From positions 34,323-98,322 of the forward strand of contig CAYTHO010000007.1 of the NCBI GenBank assembly GCA_964437595.1: DNA of 64,000 nucleotides. The letters run 5' to 3'. The DNA is from DSYU01 sp964437595 (GTDB taxonomy: Bacteria; Chloroflexota; Anaerolineae; Anaerolineales; Anaerolineaceae). Below, piece by piece: positions 44,901 to 52,701 of this stretch. The translations under genes were made by a program, and so were the position numbers. Below the pieces are notes generated by a model. That model made no database searches. It was not told where the DNA came from and saw only the letters and a program-made list of their open reading frames with translations. The stretch's first letter is position 1, and the number at the start of each line of letters is the position of its first letter.

Positions 44901-45417
44901 CAACCCACAATATGCCTTCCGCATCTTGCGCCAGGCTGATAACGAAATTATGGCTCAAGCTGTTTTCATTGGCCGGATCATTGCGAAAAACCGTAAAACG
45001 GTATCCATCATACCGGTTCAGTCCATCCTGCGTGCCAAGCCAGAGAAAGCCCTGCCGGTCCTGGAAAACGCGGATAACCGAATCCTGCGAAAGGCCATCG
45101 TCCGCGGTTAAATGTTCAAAGCGCAGCAGCGGCGGCAGCAGCGGCCCTTCCGCGAAAAGTTCTCTTGGCTGCTCCACTGGACTATTCACCATCGCCTGGC
45201 TACCGTTTGGCATGAACAGTAAGAGAACGACCATCAAGCACTGAACGGCCGGCCCCATGAAACGAGAAGGGAAAATTGCCAGATACTGCATCTTAACCAG
45301 GGAAAACGAAATCCATCGAATTACGGGTAATAAAAATTCTACCACCAGGAACTCTAATCCTACGAAAAAGCAGCGGATGACTTTTGCATAGCAAACAAAA
45401 GCCATTCGCCTGATCAA
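41938..45417 (-). CDS. Beta-propeller sensor histidine kinase
   Basis: A large membrane kinase (1159 residues from the TTG at 45417; ATGs at 45405 and 45291 are other possible starts). After an N-terminal membrane/signal segment come many Reg_prop propeller repeats (about 90-790; units like DAEGILWVGTLGGGLNRYD). A Y_Y_Y domain follows (about 800-880), then a membrane helix (ICGSIFLILAVFLGIQAYLM), a coiled coil, a HisKA_3 domain with H966 (RDLHDAVTQTLF) and an HATPase domain (NNIVKHA, DNGVGFD). The plan resembles the ligand-sensing part of hybrid sugar sensors of Bacteroidetes, but the regulator is a separate coupled gene. A saccharide ligand is plausible, not shown. The lipoprotein gene upstream is 12 bases away. 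Confidence 0.93.
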   Translation of the reverse strand: MIRRMAFVCYAKVIRCFFVGLEFLVVEFLLPVIRWISFSLVKMQYLAIFPSRFMGPAVQCLMVVLLLFMPNGSQAMVNSPVEQPRELFAEGPLLPPLLRFEHLTADDGLSQDSVIRVFQDRQGFLWLGTQDGLNRYDGYRFTVFRNDPANENSLSHNFVISLAQDAEGILWVGTLGGGLNRYDPSSGVFARYLHNNDQPGSLSSNTVTALHVDAQGRLWAGTQGGGLNLFDAQANVFRHYRADPTRPDALISDNIASIVSGPDGFLWIGTGGFGVEGEGLDRFDPQTGQVTHYRYESDNTNTISSNTISALAVDANGVLWVGTGGYNLQGSGLNRLDTSTGQVTRFLYDAEDPTSLGSNDVMSLMLDTSGALWIGTWGRGVDRLDPNMGSQGFLHYRNDPYDRFSMSSNNIWSIWQDRTGVLWFGAAAGGLNKINPFVQRFQLYRNNPGQPLSLAGNSIGPLVEDLQGNVWVGTYGFGLDRYVPKSATFGHYVNYENNPFNERANTYTALFIDRYGDLWVGTPDGLAQFNPATGIFARYYYVLQQTDDLSTHQVNDLIEDAGGRLWVSTNNGLDWFDRQNQRFIHMEIPEAGPGTDLFLERPDTLWFGTQGTGLFRLDLKTVDLNKVTYTRFQSMDDQLSSLGDNTILHINKDQNGELWFATGRGLDHFDSKTQKFTHYRVEDGLSSNNVYCILVDDQNRLWVSSNAGITRYDPSLAEFRTFDARDGLQGNEFRPRSCLRARDGTMYFGGVSGISAFKPEEIQNNPFPPPVAVTGFRIYNQPVAADLSGKTEIQLAYRQDFVTFEFVALDFHIPQQNELLYKLDGMDKDWVRADFGRYASYTNLPSGSYVFRVRGSNNDGVWNEDAVAIPIYVAAPFWETRWFQICGSIFLILAVFLGIQAYLMNVNVQNRRLEELVAHRTTSLRQANERLQEEIEQREKAEAALAQKAAEEAVIAERSRLARDLHDAVTQTLFSASITAEVLPDLWTVDPGEARRSTEDLRHLTRGALAEMRTLLLELRPAALTQARFEDLLRQLTDAVIGRTRLSVDLNASGQRSFPPDVQVALYRISQEALNNIVKHARATRVCIDLQMSPAGLLLSIRDNGVGFDAAAVRPTSMGMRIMRERAEGIGADLTILSQRGKGTLVEVNWNENKTKELG

Positions 45418-45429
45418 TAGAGACCTGAC

Positions 45430-46413
45430 TTAATGCGTGTTATTATCTTGTAGGAAGATCAGCTTCACCTTGGTGCCGCCGCTGGCTGCTGTTTCGATCT
45501 GGATTTCAACTGATTCTTCATTTTTTTGGTAACTCAAAACAACCACTTCCCCCAACTGCTCGAGCGGTTCTTTTTCCGTCCATCCTGCTTGAGCCAAAGC
45601 ATTCTGATAATACTGATACATTTCTTCCAGGCTGGAGGCGCTTTCAAAGGAAGCCATTCCTGGCAGACGCACATAACGATCTAGCTGTTCAGGCAGCGGC
45701 ACGCCAATTTCGCAGCCTTCTACCGGCGGGATAGCGACTACGTCCAGTGCGGATGCCTCATACTGCGCGGTCAACTGGCCCACACCTTTGCCAAAGAACG
45801 GGTCCTCTCCGGTGGCCTGCATGGTAAAGCGCAGCAAACCCTGGCTGGCTTTATCCTGCCAAACATCTACCTGCACATCTTTCCAATCGCCAATGGAGGG
45901 AGCGCTGCCCGAAAAGTGCCGGCTGCTGATGCCCGCCACACTTTCCTCGCCCACATAGGTAAGCACCCTGACCAGACTCTGCTCGCTGATCAACGTTTCT
46001 GGATAGAGCAAGGTTGGGTCCATACCGATGTCGTTTGGGTACTGAATGCATTCATCCTCGGTTCCTGGGCCGATCATCCAGCTGGTGGCGCCATCCGTCA
46101 GGATGCGAACATCCCCCGGGTTAGCGGATTTATCAATGCCCTCAATATGCAGCGCATATTCGCGCATCGGCGATGATTTGCGTGTCTGCAACTGGTATTT
46201 CCAACTATTCGTTCCAGTAAACACCACTTCCAATTTTGCCAGGTAGCGGTTATACAGGTCGCGGTTCAGGGCTACATATGTGAAGTCTGCGCTGCCCGTT
46301 TGAACCGCTGCGGTGCTGGGCACAGGGTCCGCTGCCGGTTTTGCCGTGGAAATCGAACAGGCAGACAAAAGCAAGGTGATGAGAATAACGAAAGGAAAAA
46401 CGTTTTTTTTCAT
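45430..46413 (-). CDS. Lipoprotein upstream of the sensor kinase
   Basis: A 327-residue lipoprotein (signal helix 6-18, lipobox LLSAC). The middle part resembles outer lipoprotein-sorting/LolA-like beta sheets (YVGEESVAGISSRHFSGSAP, VDVWQDKASQGLLRFTMQATG), and the C-terminal 90 residues look like a separate alpha/beta unit (MYQYYQNALAQAGWTEKEPL). No family is assigned with confidence. It lies directly before the kinase gene on the same strand, so it may feed the sensor or be its target. Confidence 0.75.
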   Translation of the reverse strand: MKKNVFPFVILITLLLSACSISTAKPAADPVPSTAAVQTGSADFTYVALNRDLYNRYLAKLEVVFTGTNSWKYQLQTRKSSPMREYALHIEGIDKSANPGDVRILTDGATSWMIGPGTEDECIQYPNDIGMDPTLLYPETLISEQSLVRVLTYVGEESVAGISSRHFSGSAPSIGDWKDVQVDVWQDKASQGLLRFTMQATGEDPFFGKGVGQLTAQYEASALDVVAIPPVEGCEIGVPLPEQLDRYVRLPGMASFESASSLEEMYQYYQNALAQAGWTEKEPLEQLGEVVVLSYQKNEESVEIQIETAASGGTKVKLIFLQDNNTH

Positions 46414-46673
46414 AAAGCACTTCTCAAAAATAGATTAATTGGCAGAAATCAACGATTACCTACATTATAAGTAGAAATAAGTAAAATCCGCAACCGGTAT
46501 AGGCCTTTACAGAATTATAGATTCATGACCGATTTTTCATACCAATTTCTAACTAAAGTGACTCATTTTGCCCTTCTCATACGTTATCTACTATAGATCA
46601 ACCTGAAAAAGGAATGGATTCCCCCTGAACCTCCATTCCTGTCCGTATTTTGTTCAGAATGTAGGAGGATAGC

Positions 46674-47261
46674 ATGTTTCGTAAAACGTTCGTATTGATT
46701 GCGGTAGTGGTTGTGTTTTTGATTTCAACCGTTGGTCCCGCCGCCGCGCAAGATGAACCACCACCGCCAGACAATCCGGATGCTCAGTTCCTAACGCATC
46801 CAGTGGTGAAAGTTCTGAGCGAATATTTTGGTCGTGATACGGGGGATGTCAACCCTGACGAACCCGTTGACCCTGCCCTGCTGCCGGTGGAACCGGTAAC
46901 TCCGGAAACAATCGCGGCGGAAATTGCTGCCTACCATGAAGATGGCATGGGGTTTGGCGTTCTGGTGAAGCTGTATGCCATGGCTGAAGCTTCGCGCGAA
47001 GCCTGCCAGGAAGCCGCCGAGGGCGAGACCTGTGAACCCCTGCTGGTGGATGATCTGGTAAACCAGTTTAAGTCGGGTGTGGGTATGGGAGCGCTGTTCA
47101 AGGAACACGGCAAGCCAGCCCTGCTGGGCGTAGGGCATGTTAAGAAAGAGCTCAAGAACCTGGATCAAGACACCGACACGGACGAGCAGAAAGACAAAGA
47201 CGATAAAACGAAAGACAACAAACCCGAAAAGAAAGATAAGGACAAGGGCAAGAAAAAGTAG
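46674..47261 (+). CDS. Secreted protein with Lys/Asp-rich tail, unknown function
   Basis: A 195-residue protein with a clear signal peptide (hydrophobic 7-23, cleavage after AAA-Q). The mature part has a Pro/Asp/Glu-rich start, a helical core (about 70-160, with two cysteines: EACQEAAEGETCEP) and a strongly charged Lys/Asp tail (DKDDKTKDNKPEKKDKDKGK). The ribosome site GTAGGAGGATAGC is excellent. The tail could bind the cell wall or nucleic acids. No known family recognised. Confidence 0.8.
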   Translation: MFRKTFVLIAVVVVFLISTVGPAAAQDEPPPPDNPDAQFLTHPVVKVLSEYFGRDTGDVNPDEPVDPALLPVEPVTPETIAAEIAAYHEDGMGFGVLVKLYAMAEASREACQEAAEGETCEPLLVDDLVNQFKSGVGMGALFKEHGKPALLGVGHVKKELKNLDQDTDTDEQKDKDDKTKDNKPEKKDKDKGKKK

Positions 47262-47277
47262 CTGGCCTTAAGATTAA

Positions 47278-47319
47278 ACGTGCGGAGCAGAAGCGCAGAT
47301 GCGCCTCAGCTCCGCACGT
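47278..47319. terminator. Hairpin between convergent genes
   Basis: ACGTGCGGAGC and GCTCCGCACGT pair perfectly over 11 bases, with an inner GCGC/GCGC stem in the loop. It lies between the charged secreted protein (+) and the zinc peptidase (-). Confidence 0.75.
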
Positions 47320-47333
47320 CTGTTTCCTTGTTG

Positions 47334-48035
47334 CTACTCGTCGCTTCCGCGTAGCCCGGTCAACAAGAAGGCATAGTAAAGCAGCGTCGAAATCGACTGC
47401 GCTGCCGCGGCTACGTAGGTGAGCGCCGCGGCATTGAGCACCGCACTCACCCCGTTCATCTCGTTCGAATATACCAGCCCCAACGACTCAAGCAGGGCCT
47501 TGGCCCGGCGGCTGGCGTCAAATTCCACCGGCAGGGTTACGATAGCGAACAAGGCTGTAGCCGCAAAAAGGATCAGGCCCACCCAGGCCAGCGTGGTGCC
47601 GAACAGCGAAGCGGTAAACAAACCTATCATAAAGATGATCGGGCCAAGCCAGCTGCCAATTTGTACTGTGGGCACCATCAGGCTGCGCACCTGCAGCGGC
47701 AGGTAGCCCTGCTGGTGTTGAAGCGCATGCCCGGTTTCGTGGGCGGCCACACCGGCTGCTGCCAGGCTCTGCCCCTGGTAAACATCCGGGCTGAGCCGCA
47801 CTACTCGTGCTGCTGGATCGTAATGATCGCTCAAAAAGCCGCTGGCTGGTTCAACGCGCACGTTGTACAGCCCGTGGCTGTCGAGAATGCGCCGGGCTAC
47901 TTCAGCTCCGCTGGCGCGCCGGATGGTCGCCACCTGGCTGTAGCGGCTAAAAGCTGATTTCACTCGCCACTGCGCCCAAAAGCCTAACAACAGGGCGGGC
48001 AGGGCAAAGACAAAGTACATCGGGTCGAAAAACAT
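47334..48035 (-). CDS. YugP-like neutral zinc metallopeptidase
   Basis: A 233-residue membrane protease-like protein: one N-terminal helix, the zinc motif HETGH at 99-103 (AGVAAHETGHALQHQQGY) and two to three further helices. The family is annotated as zinc-dependent neutral peptidases of the membrane (YugP, DUF2-class), with unknown substrates. The start is the ATG with AGGAG 10 bases before; the longer frame would run into the ATPase gene. The ATPase gene ends 35 bases upstream on the same strand, so the two may be co-transcribed. Confidence 0.85.
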   Translation of the reverse strand: MFFDPMYFVFALPALLLGFWAQWRVKSAFSRYSQVATIRRASGAEVARRILDSHGLYNVRVEPASGFLSDHYDPAARVVRLSPDVYQGQSLAAAGVAAHETGHALQHQQGYLPLQVRSLMVPTVQIGSWLGPIIFMIGLFTASLFGTTLAWVGLILFAATALFAIVTLPVEFDASRRAKALLESLGLVYSNEMNGVSAVLNAAALTYVAAAAQSISTLLYYAFLLTGLRGSDE

Positions 48036-48070
48036 AGCTTCTAACTCCTGTTGATCAAATATATCATTAA

Positions 48071-50812
48071 TTAGTCCATCTGTCCAAACCAGCCGCGCCG
48101 CTCCATCCATTTGACCAGTTCAAGCACGGGCGAAATGGTTAGCGAGACGGCCGTTATGATCAGCCAATCTTCCAGCGTCAGGCTGAACGTGCCAAAAGGC
48201 GTCTGGAGGAAGGGCACGTACACGATCGCCAACAGCATCATTAAATCGAACAGAATGGCCAGGTTCAGCCACTTATTGCTGAACGGCTGCCGCAGTACGG
48301 AATGCCGGTCTGAACGGTAATTATAGGCTTTGAAGAACTGGATGAGGACCAGCGAGACAAAGGCCATGGTCATGGCTTCGGCCAGGCTGCGCCCTGAATT
48401 GATTGCCCAACTGAACATACCCAGGTTGACCAGCGCCGACCAGGCACCCCCTGCAACCATTAGTGATACTACGGGCCGGGTAAAGATGCCCCGGCGCGGG
48501 TCGCGGGGTTTACGCTGCATCAGATCCTTCTCGGGCGGGTCAACTGCCAGTGCCAGGGCCGGGAGCCCATCGGTGGCTAAATTGACAAATAAAATCTGTA
48601 CTGCGCTCAATGGAAGCGGCATGCCCAACAGCGCTGCCCCTGCCATAAGCCCAATCTCACCGATGTTCGAGGAAAGCAGGTACATCAGGTATTTCTTGAT
48701 GTTTCCAAAAATCCCCCGCCCCTCTTCAACCGCCGCTACGATCGAGGCAAAATTGTCGTCGGTGAGCGTTACCGAGGCAGCCTCTTTGCTCACATCGGTG
48801 CCGGTAATTCCCATAGCAATGCCGATATCGGCCTTCTTCAACGCCGGAGCATCATTGACGCCATCGCCCGTCATCGCCACAATGTGGCCACGGTTCTGCA
48901 GCGCGGTAACTACTTTGAGCTTATGCGCCGGGGAAACCCGCGCATACACATCGATATTCTCGACTTCCCGCTCCAGGTCCTCGTCGCTCATCTGCTCCAA
49001 CTCAACGCCGGTCACCACCCGTCGTCCGTTCTTCGAAAGGCCCAGTTCCTCGGCAACAGCTTTTGCCGTCACAGGGTGATCGCCAGTGATCATAACCGGG
49101 CGGATGCCAGCCTGCATGCTGGTTTGGATTGCGGCCCTGGCCTCAGGTCGGGGCGGATCGATCATCCCCACCAGGCCCAAGAAGGTCATGTCCTGCTCGG
49201 CCTCGCTGATGCTTTCAGCCGGTCGCGAGGCAACCGCCAGCACCCGCAGCGCCTGCCCAGCCATCTCCCGCGCCGCGGCAGCAATTTCCTCTCGCGCTTC
49301 AGGGGTCAGATCGCGCTCGCCATCTTCCGCAATGTAGCGCGTGCTGGATGCCAGGATCACCTCTGGCGCGCCTTTCGAATAGGCCAGTTTGCCGTGCGGC
49401 ATCTGCTGCAAGGTGGTCATGCGCTTGGTTTCCGATGTGAACGGGATTTCATCCAGGCGCGGGAACTGCCGGTCGAGTTCCTCTTTCGCCAGTCCAGCTT
49501 TGGCGGCAGCAACCACCAGGGCGCCTTCGGTCGGATCGCCTTTGATATCCCATCGCCCGTCGACTTGCACCAGGCGCGCGTCTGATACAAGCGCAGCGCC
49601 GCGCAGCAGATCCAGCAGCGTGTCATCGACCACAGCCGGGTTTATCTTAAGGTTGTTCTCAGCAGCAAGTCCGAGGGATGGCGCGCCGCCCGTCACCGGA
49701 ACACCGGTGATTTCAAATTTCCCGCTTGGTTCGTAGCCAGAACCGCCTACCTCGACCATTTTTTCAGCCACGAAAATCTTGCGCACGGTCATTTCATCTT
49801 TTGTTAGCGTCCCGGTTTTATCAGAGCAAATCACCGTGGTGCTGCCTAATGTTTCCACTGTGGGGAGGCGGCGCACCAGCGCGTTGCGCTTTACCATACG
49901 CTGGATGCCCAGCGCCAGAGAAATGGTCACCACTGCTGGCAGCGCCTCAGGCACAACCGCCACGGCCAACGCAATGCCGAATATGAACATTTCTAGCGGC
50001 GGCTGCCCCCGAAGCACCCCCAGGAGGACAATAATTACCACCACCACCAGCGTCGCCTTTGCCAGGGTCTTGCCTACCCGGTCCAGGTTCTTCTGAAGCG
50101 GCGTCTGCGCTGTTTTCACTTCCTGAAGCAGCCCAGTGATCTTGCCAAACTCGGTCTGCATGCCAGTTTCGGTGACCACGGCTTTTCCACGCCCATAGGT
50201 AACCGCGGTGCCGGAATACAGCATATTTCTCCGGTCACCTACGGCGAGGTTATCACCTGATAATGGTTCAATTCGCTTTTCCACGGGCAGTGATTCGCCC
50301 GTCAGCGCAGCCTCTTCCAACTGGAGGTTAACCGACTGTACTACACGGGCATCGGCGGGGACCCGGTCGCCAGCCTGCAGCAAAATTACATCGCCAGGTA
50401 CCAGGGTGCTGGCTTCCACTTCGACTTCTTTACCGCCACGTAGCACACTGGCCGTGGGAGAGGCCATCTTCTTCAGCGCGTCAATGGCACGTTCGGCGCG
50501 GTATTCCTGGATGAAACCCAACAGTACTGCAAATAGAACGATCACCGCAATAGCGATGGATTCAACGCCGTGCCCCAAGACTGCCGATACTATGGTCGCG
50601 GCAAGCAAGATCACGACGAATATATTTTTAAACTGCTCCAGCAAGATGGATAGCGCACTGGTTTTTCCACTGGCTTTCAGCTCATTCAAACCGAACTGGT
50701 CCAACCGTTTGGCAGCTTCATCCTGCGAAAGGCCTTCAGGCTTCGTTTCCAGGCGTTGGTACACCTCATCGCTGTGCAGGGCATACCACGGATTGGATTG
50801 ATCCATTTTCAT
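48071..50812 (-). CDS. P2-type cation-transporting ATPase, Mn2+/Ca2+ export likely
   Basis: A 913-residue P-type ATPase: actuator TGES loop, phosphorylation motif DKTGTLT with D331, hinge TGDGVNDAPALKKADIGIAMG, and the helix-4 ion motif VPEALP. Ten membrane helices are expected. The layout (N-terminal cation-ATPase domain, PMCA/PMR1/SERCA-like C-terminal helices) puts it in the P2 Ca2+/Mn2+ class. The start is the ATG behind GGGAG; the frame continues 19 codons upstream into the riboswitch and that is not credible. The preceding yybP-ykoY-type element points to Mn2+ efflux in particular. Product class certain, metal inferred. Confidence 0.94.
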   Translation of the reverse strand: MKMDQSNPWYALHSDEVYQRLETKPEGLSQDEAAKRLDQFGLNELKASGKTSALSILLEQFKNIFVVILLAATIVSAVLGHGVESIAIAVIVLFAVLLGFIQEYRAERAIDALKKMASPTASVLRGGKEVEVEASTLVPGDVILLQAGDRVPADARVVQSVNLQLEEAALTGESLPVEKRIEPLSGDNLAVGDRRNMLYSGTAVTYGRGKAVVTETGMQTEFGKITGLLQEVKTAQTPLQKNLDRVGKTLAKATLVVVVIIVLLGVLRGQPPLEMFIFGIALAVAVVPEALPAVVTISLALGIQRMVKRNALVRRLPTVETLGSTTVICSDKTGTLTKDEMTVRKIFVAEKMVEVGGSGYEPSGKFEITGVPVTGGAPSLGLAAENNLKINPAVVDDTLLDLLRGAALVSDARLVQVDGRWDIKGDPTEGALVVAAAKAGLAKEELDRQFPRLDEIPFTSETKRMTTLQQMPHGKLAYSKGAPEVILASSTRYIAEDGERDLTPEAREEIAAAAREMAGQALRVLAVASRPAESISEAEQDMTFLGLVGMIDPPRPEARAAIQTSMQAGIRPVMITGDHPVTAKAVAEELGLSKNGRRVVTGVELEQMSDEDLEREVENIDVYARVSPAHKLKVVTALQNRGHIVAMTGDGVNDAPALKKADIGIAMGITGTDVSKEAASVTLTDDNFASIVAAVEEGRGIFGNIKKYLMYLLSSNIGEIGLMAGAALLGMPLPLSAVQILFVNLATDGLPALALAVDPPEKDLMQRKPRDPRRGIFTRPVVSLMVAGGAWSALVNLGMFSWAINSGRSLAEAMTMAFVSLVLIQFFKAYNYRSDRHSVLRQPFSNKWLNLAILFDLMMLLAIVYVPFLQTPFGTFSLTLEDWLIITAVSLTISPVLELVKWMERRGWFGQMD

Positions 50813-50855
50813 TAACAATGCTCCCTTTGAAGATGTAGTTCTGCGTGGAGGTAAC

Positions 50856-50886
50856 AAAAACCACCACAACAGATCGTTGCGGTGGT
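50856..50886 (-). terminator. Riboswitch-controlled intrinsic terminator
   Basis: On the minus strand ACCACCGCAAC and GTTGTGGTGGT pair over 11 positions (one G-U) around a 5-base loop, followed by TTTTT. Its first bases overlap the 3' part of the aptamer (GAGACC), so folding of the aptamer and the terminator should exclude each other: transcription on when ligand is bound. Confidence 0.8.
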
Positions 50887-50976
50887 CTCGCTATCACAAT
50901 GGAAGCCGGGGGTTTTTCAAGCCCCGTCATGACGACGTTCCATCCTGTTTTGCAGGTAGCTACTCCCCAACCGGAG
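50883..50976 (-). ncRNA. yybP-ykoY (Mn2+) riboswitch aptamer
   Basis: Read on the minus strand, the leader holds the signature pieces of this class in order: GGGGAGTAGC (50959-50968), then GTCGTCA, a hairpin region, then ATAGCGAGACC next to the 3' end. It sits between a sigma-70 promoter and the cation-ATPase gene, with a terminator as expression platform. Members of this class bind Mn2+ and turn on Mn2+ exporters. I matched it by its consensus blocks only, without a covariance model. Confidence 0.82.
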
Positions 50977-50984
50977 TTGATGAT

Positions 50985-51013
50985 AGTTTACCGAATTCGA
51001 TATGGTTTGTCAA
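50985..51013 (-). promoter_or_regulatory. Sigma-70-type promoter of the riboswitch-ATPase transcript
   Basis: On the minus strand TTGACA (51008-51013) and TAAACT (50985-50990) with a 17-base spacer. The start site would fall a few bases before the aptamer. Confidence 0.75.
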
Positions 51014-51040
51014 GTTTTTCTTAGAAGGCTATACGGACAG

Positions 51041-51877
51041 TTATTCTTTCTTTGGTTGCTCAGGCGCCTGGTCCGCCTCGCCGCTTTCTTCTGGCTCAGG
51101 CGCCTGCGGCTGAATCAGCGACGCGAAGATTTGTTCGGCGCAGCGCTGAATGCGCATCTTTGCCGGGGTGCTACGAGCCATCGCGTTGGATAATGTATAC
51201 GCGGCGGCCTGTCCGTTTCCCATGCGCAGGTAGGCCAGCCCGCTGAGCATATTCAGGTAGTTGAACGGCGCCCAATAGGATGGCCATTGTTCTTCCGTTC
51301 CAAGGCGGTTAAGGATGTTGCCAACCACCTGGGTCGTTTCTTCAAACTTCCCGGCTTTATACAATTTCACCGCCTGGATAAACTGCGCGATATTGAAAAT
51401 CTCTTCCGCTAAACCGTTCTGGAAAGAAAGCGTTTCCAACACCCCTACCGGAAGAACATCACGTATCAGGACGTGGCGGGGCATTTGCAATATTGCGTCG
51501 CCTTCCTCGACCGCCTGATTCAAATCCATTCCCTGCGGAAGCCCACCACCCGCCTCCATCGGCCTGCCGTATGTACAAACCAGGTGGATCATTGGCTGCA
51601 TATTCGAACGGGTAGCCACGTAGCTGCCAAATACCAGCAAATCGGCATCCGTCATTCTCAATGCATCTTCCACCCGCTTTTCTGACAGGGTGGTTTCGCT
51701 TATTATGTCATCCGAGTGATCGACCAGTACCTCCGTGCCTCGCGCCAGATCGCGCAATATCGATAAAACAATCGGCGTAACGCTGTAATCTTCACGCAGC
51801 GGGCAGATATCATACACGGTTACCTTGACCCTGGCTCCCTGTACTGGGACAAACTTATCGGGAAGAAACATGTTCAT
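51041..51877 (-). CDS. Protein of unknown function
   Basis: A 278-residue cytoplasmic protein from the ATG behind TTGGAGCGCC; the open frame extends 81 codons further upstream across the divergent promoter region and overlaps the DUF47 gene, so I reject that part. The first half (about 1-150) has alternating beta/alpha character (ARVKVTVYDICPL, DADLLVFGSYVA), perhaps a nucleotide-binding-like fold. The second half is helical and TPR-like (KLYKAGKFEETTQVVGNILN, YLNMLSGLAYLRMGNGQAAA). The C-terminus is a Pro/Glu-rich acidic tail. No family recognised. Confidence 0.75.
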   Translation of the reverse strand: MNMFLPDKFVPVQGARVKVTVYDICPLREDYSVTPIVLSILRDLARGTEVLVDHSDDIISETTLSEKRVEDALRMTDADLLVFGSYVATRSNMQPMIHLVCTYGRPMEAGGGLPQGMDLNQAVEEGDAILQMPRHVLIRDVLPVGVLETLSFQNGLAEEIFNIAQFIQAVKLYKAGKFEETTQVVGNILNRLGTEEQWPSYWAPFNYLNMLSGLAYLRMGNGQAAAYTLSNAMARSTPAKMRIQRCAEQIFASLIQPQAPEPEESGEADQAPEQPKKE

Positions 51878-52069
51878 GGCGCTCCAATAAAGTTGGGGAT
51901 GGCGGCGAGGATCACGACCACGATACTTCCGTGGATGAAACCACTCCAATAGATAGTATATATGAGATTGGTTTTGGCTGCCTATAAACTTGTCGGACAA
52001 TGGAACATCGTTTAGGTCGAGAAGTGAAAATGACGGTACAATTAGTGGAAAGGTCACATGAGGGATGCA

Positions 52070-52690
52070 ATGAAGTTCTTTTTCAAAAAGCGTCAAAACA
52101 AGTTCATTCAGTTGATCCACGAACAGGCGCAGTTAACACTGGATGGGCTGGAAGCTTTGAAAAATTATATGACCACGCAGGATTCGGCGGCGGCGGAGAT
52201 GCTGACCGCAAAGGAAAAAGAGGCTGATGAAGCCCGCCGAATCTTGATCGATGAGCTAAACCGCACGTTTGTCACGCCTTTTGACCGGGAAGATATTTTC
52301 GCGCTCTCGCGTACGATTGATGATGTGATCGATTATGCTTACAGCACGATTAGCGAGATGGAAATCTTGAGGGTCAAGCCCACGCCGTATATGCAGCGCA
52401 TTGCAACACTGCTGCGAGATGCGGCTTCCGAGCTGCTGATGGCAGTCGACCGGCTGGAACAGCACCCTGGGGTGGCAAACGAACATGCCCAACGAGCTAA
52501 AGCACTAGAAAACCGGGTGGAGGATGTGTACCGTGAAGCACTCGCGGATCTTTTCAGCGGTGGCGAGGACATCAAACAGGTCGTGAAGATGTTGAAGTCG
52601 CGCGAGGTGTACCGTCACCTGAGCAATGCTGCGGACCGCGGAGACGAAGCGGCCAACGTGATCGCCGATATTGTAGTAAAGATCGCCTGA
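52070..52690 (+). CDS. DUF47/PhoU-like regulator of phosphate transport
   Basis: A 206-residue all-helical protein of the DUF47 (TIGR00153) family, with KFFFKKRQ near the start, internal helical repeats and DREDIFALSRTIDDVIDYA. These proteins sit next to PiT permeases and are thought to modulate them. I take the ATG behind GAGGG; an ATG four codons earlier is also possible. The PiT gene follows after 11 bases. Confidence 0.9.
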   Translation: MKFFFKKRQNKFIQLIHEQAQLTLDGLEALKNYMTTQDSAAAEMLTAKEKEADEARRILIDELNRTFVTPFDREDIFALSRTIDDVIDYAYSTISEMEILRVKPTPYMQRIATLLRDAASELLMAVDRLEQHPGVANEHAQRAKALENRVEDVYREALADLFSGGEDIKQVVKMLKSREVYRHLSNAADRGDEAANVIADIVVKIA

Positions 52691-52701
52691 CGGGGCTGCG
52701 G

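Noticed and set aside
51878..52120. Longer N-terminus for the unknown protein at 51041-51877
   Set aside because: It would overlap the divergent DUF47 gene, and a good ribosome site precedes the internal ATG.
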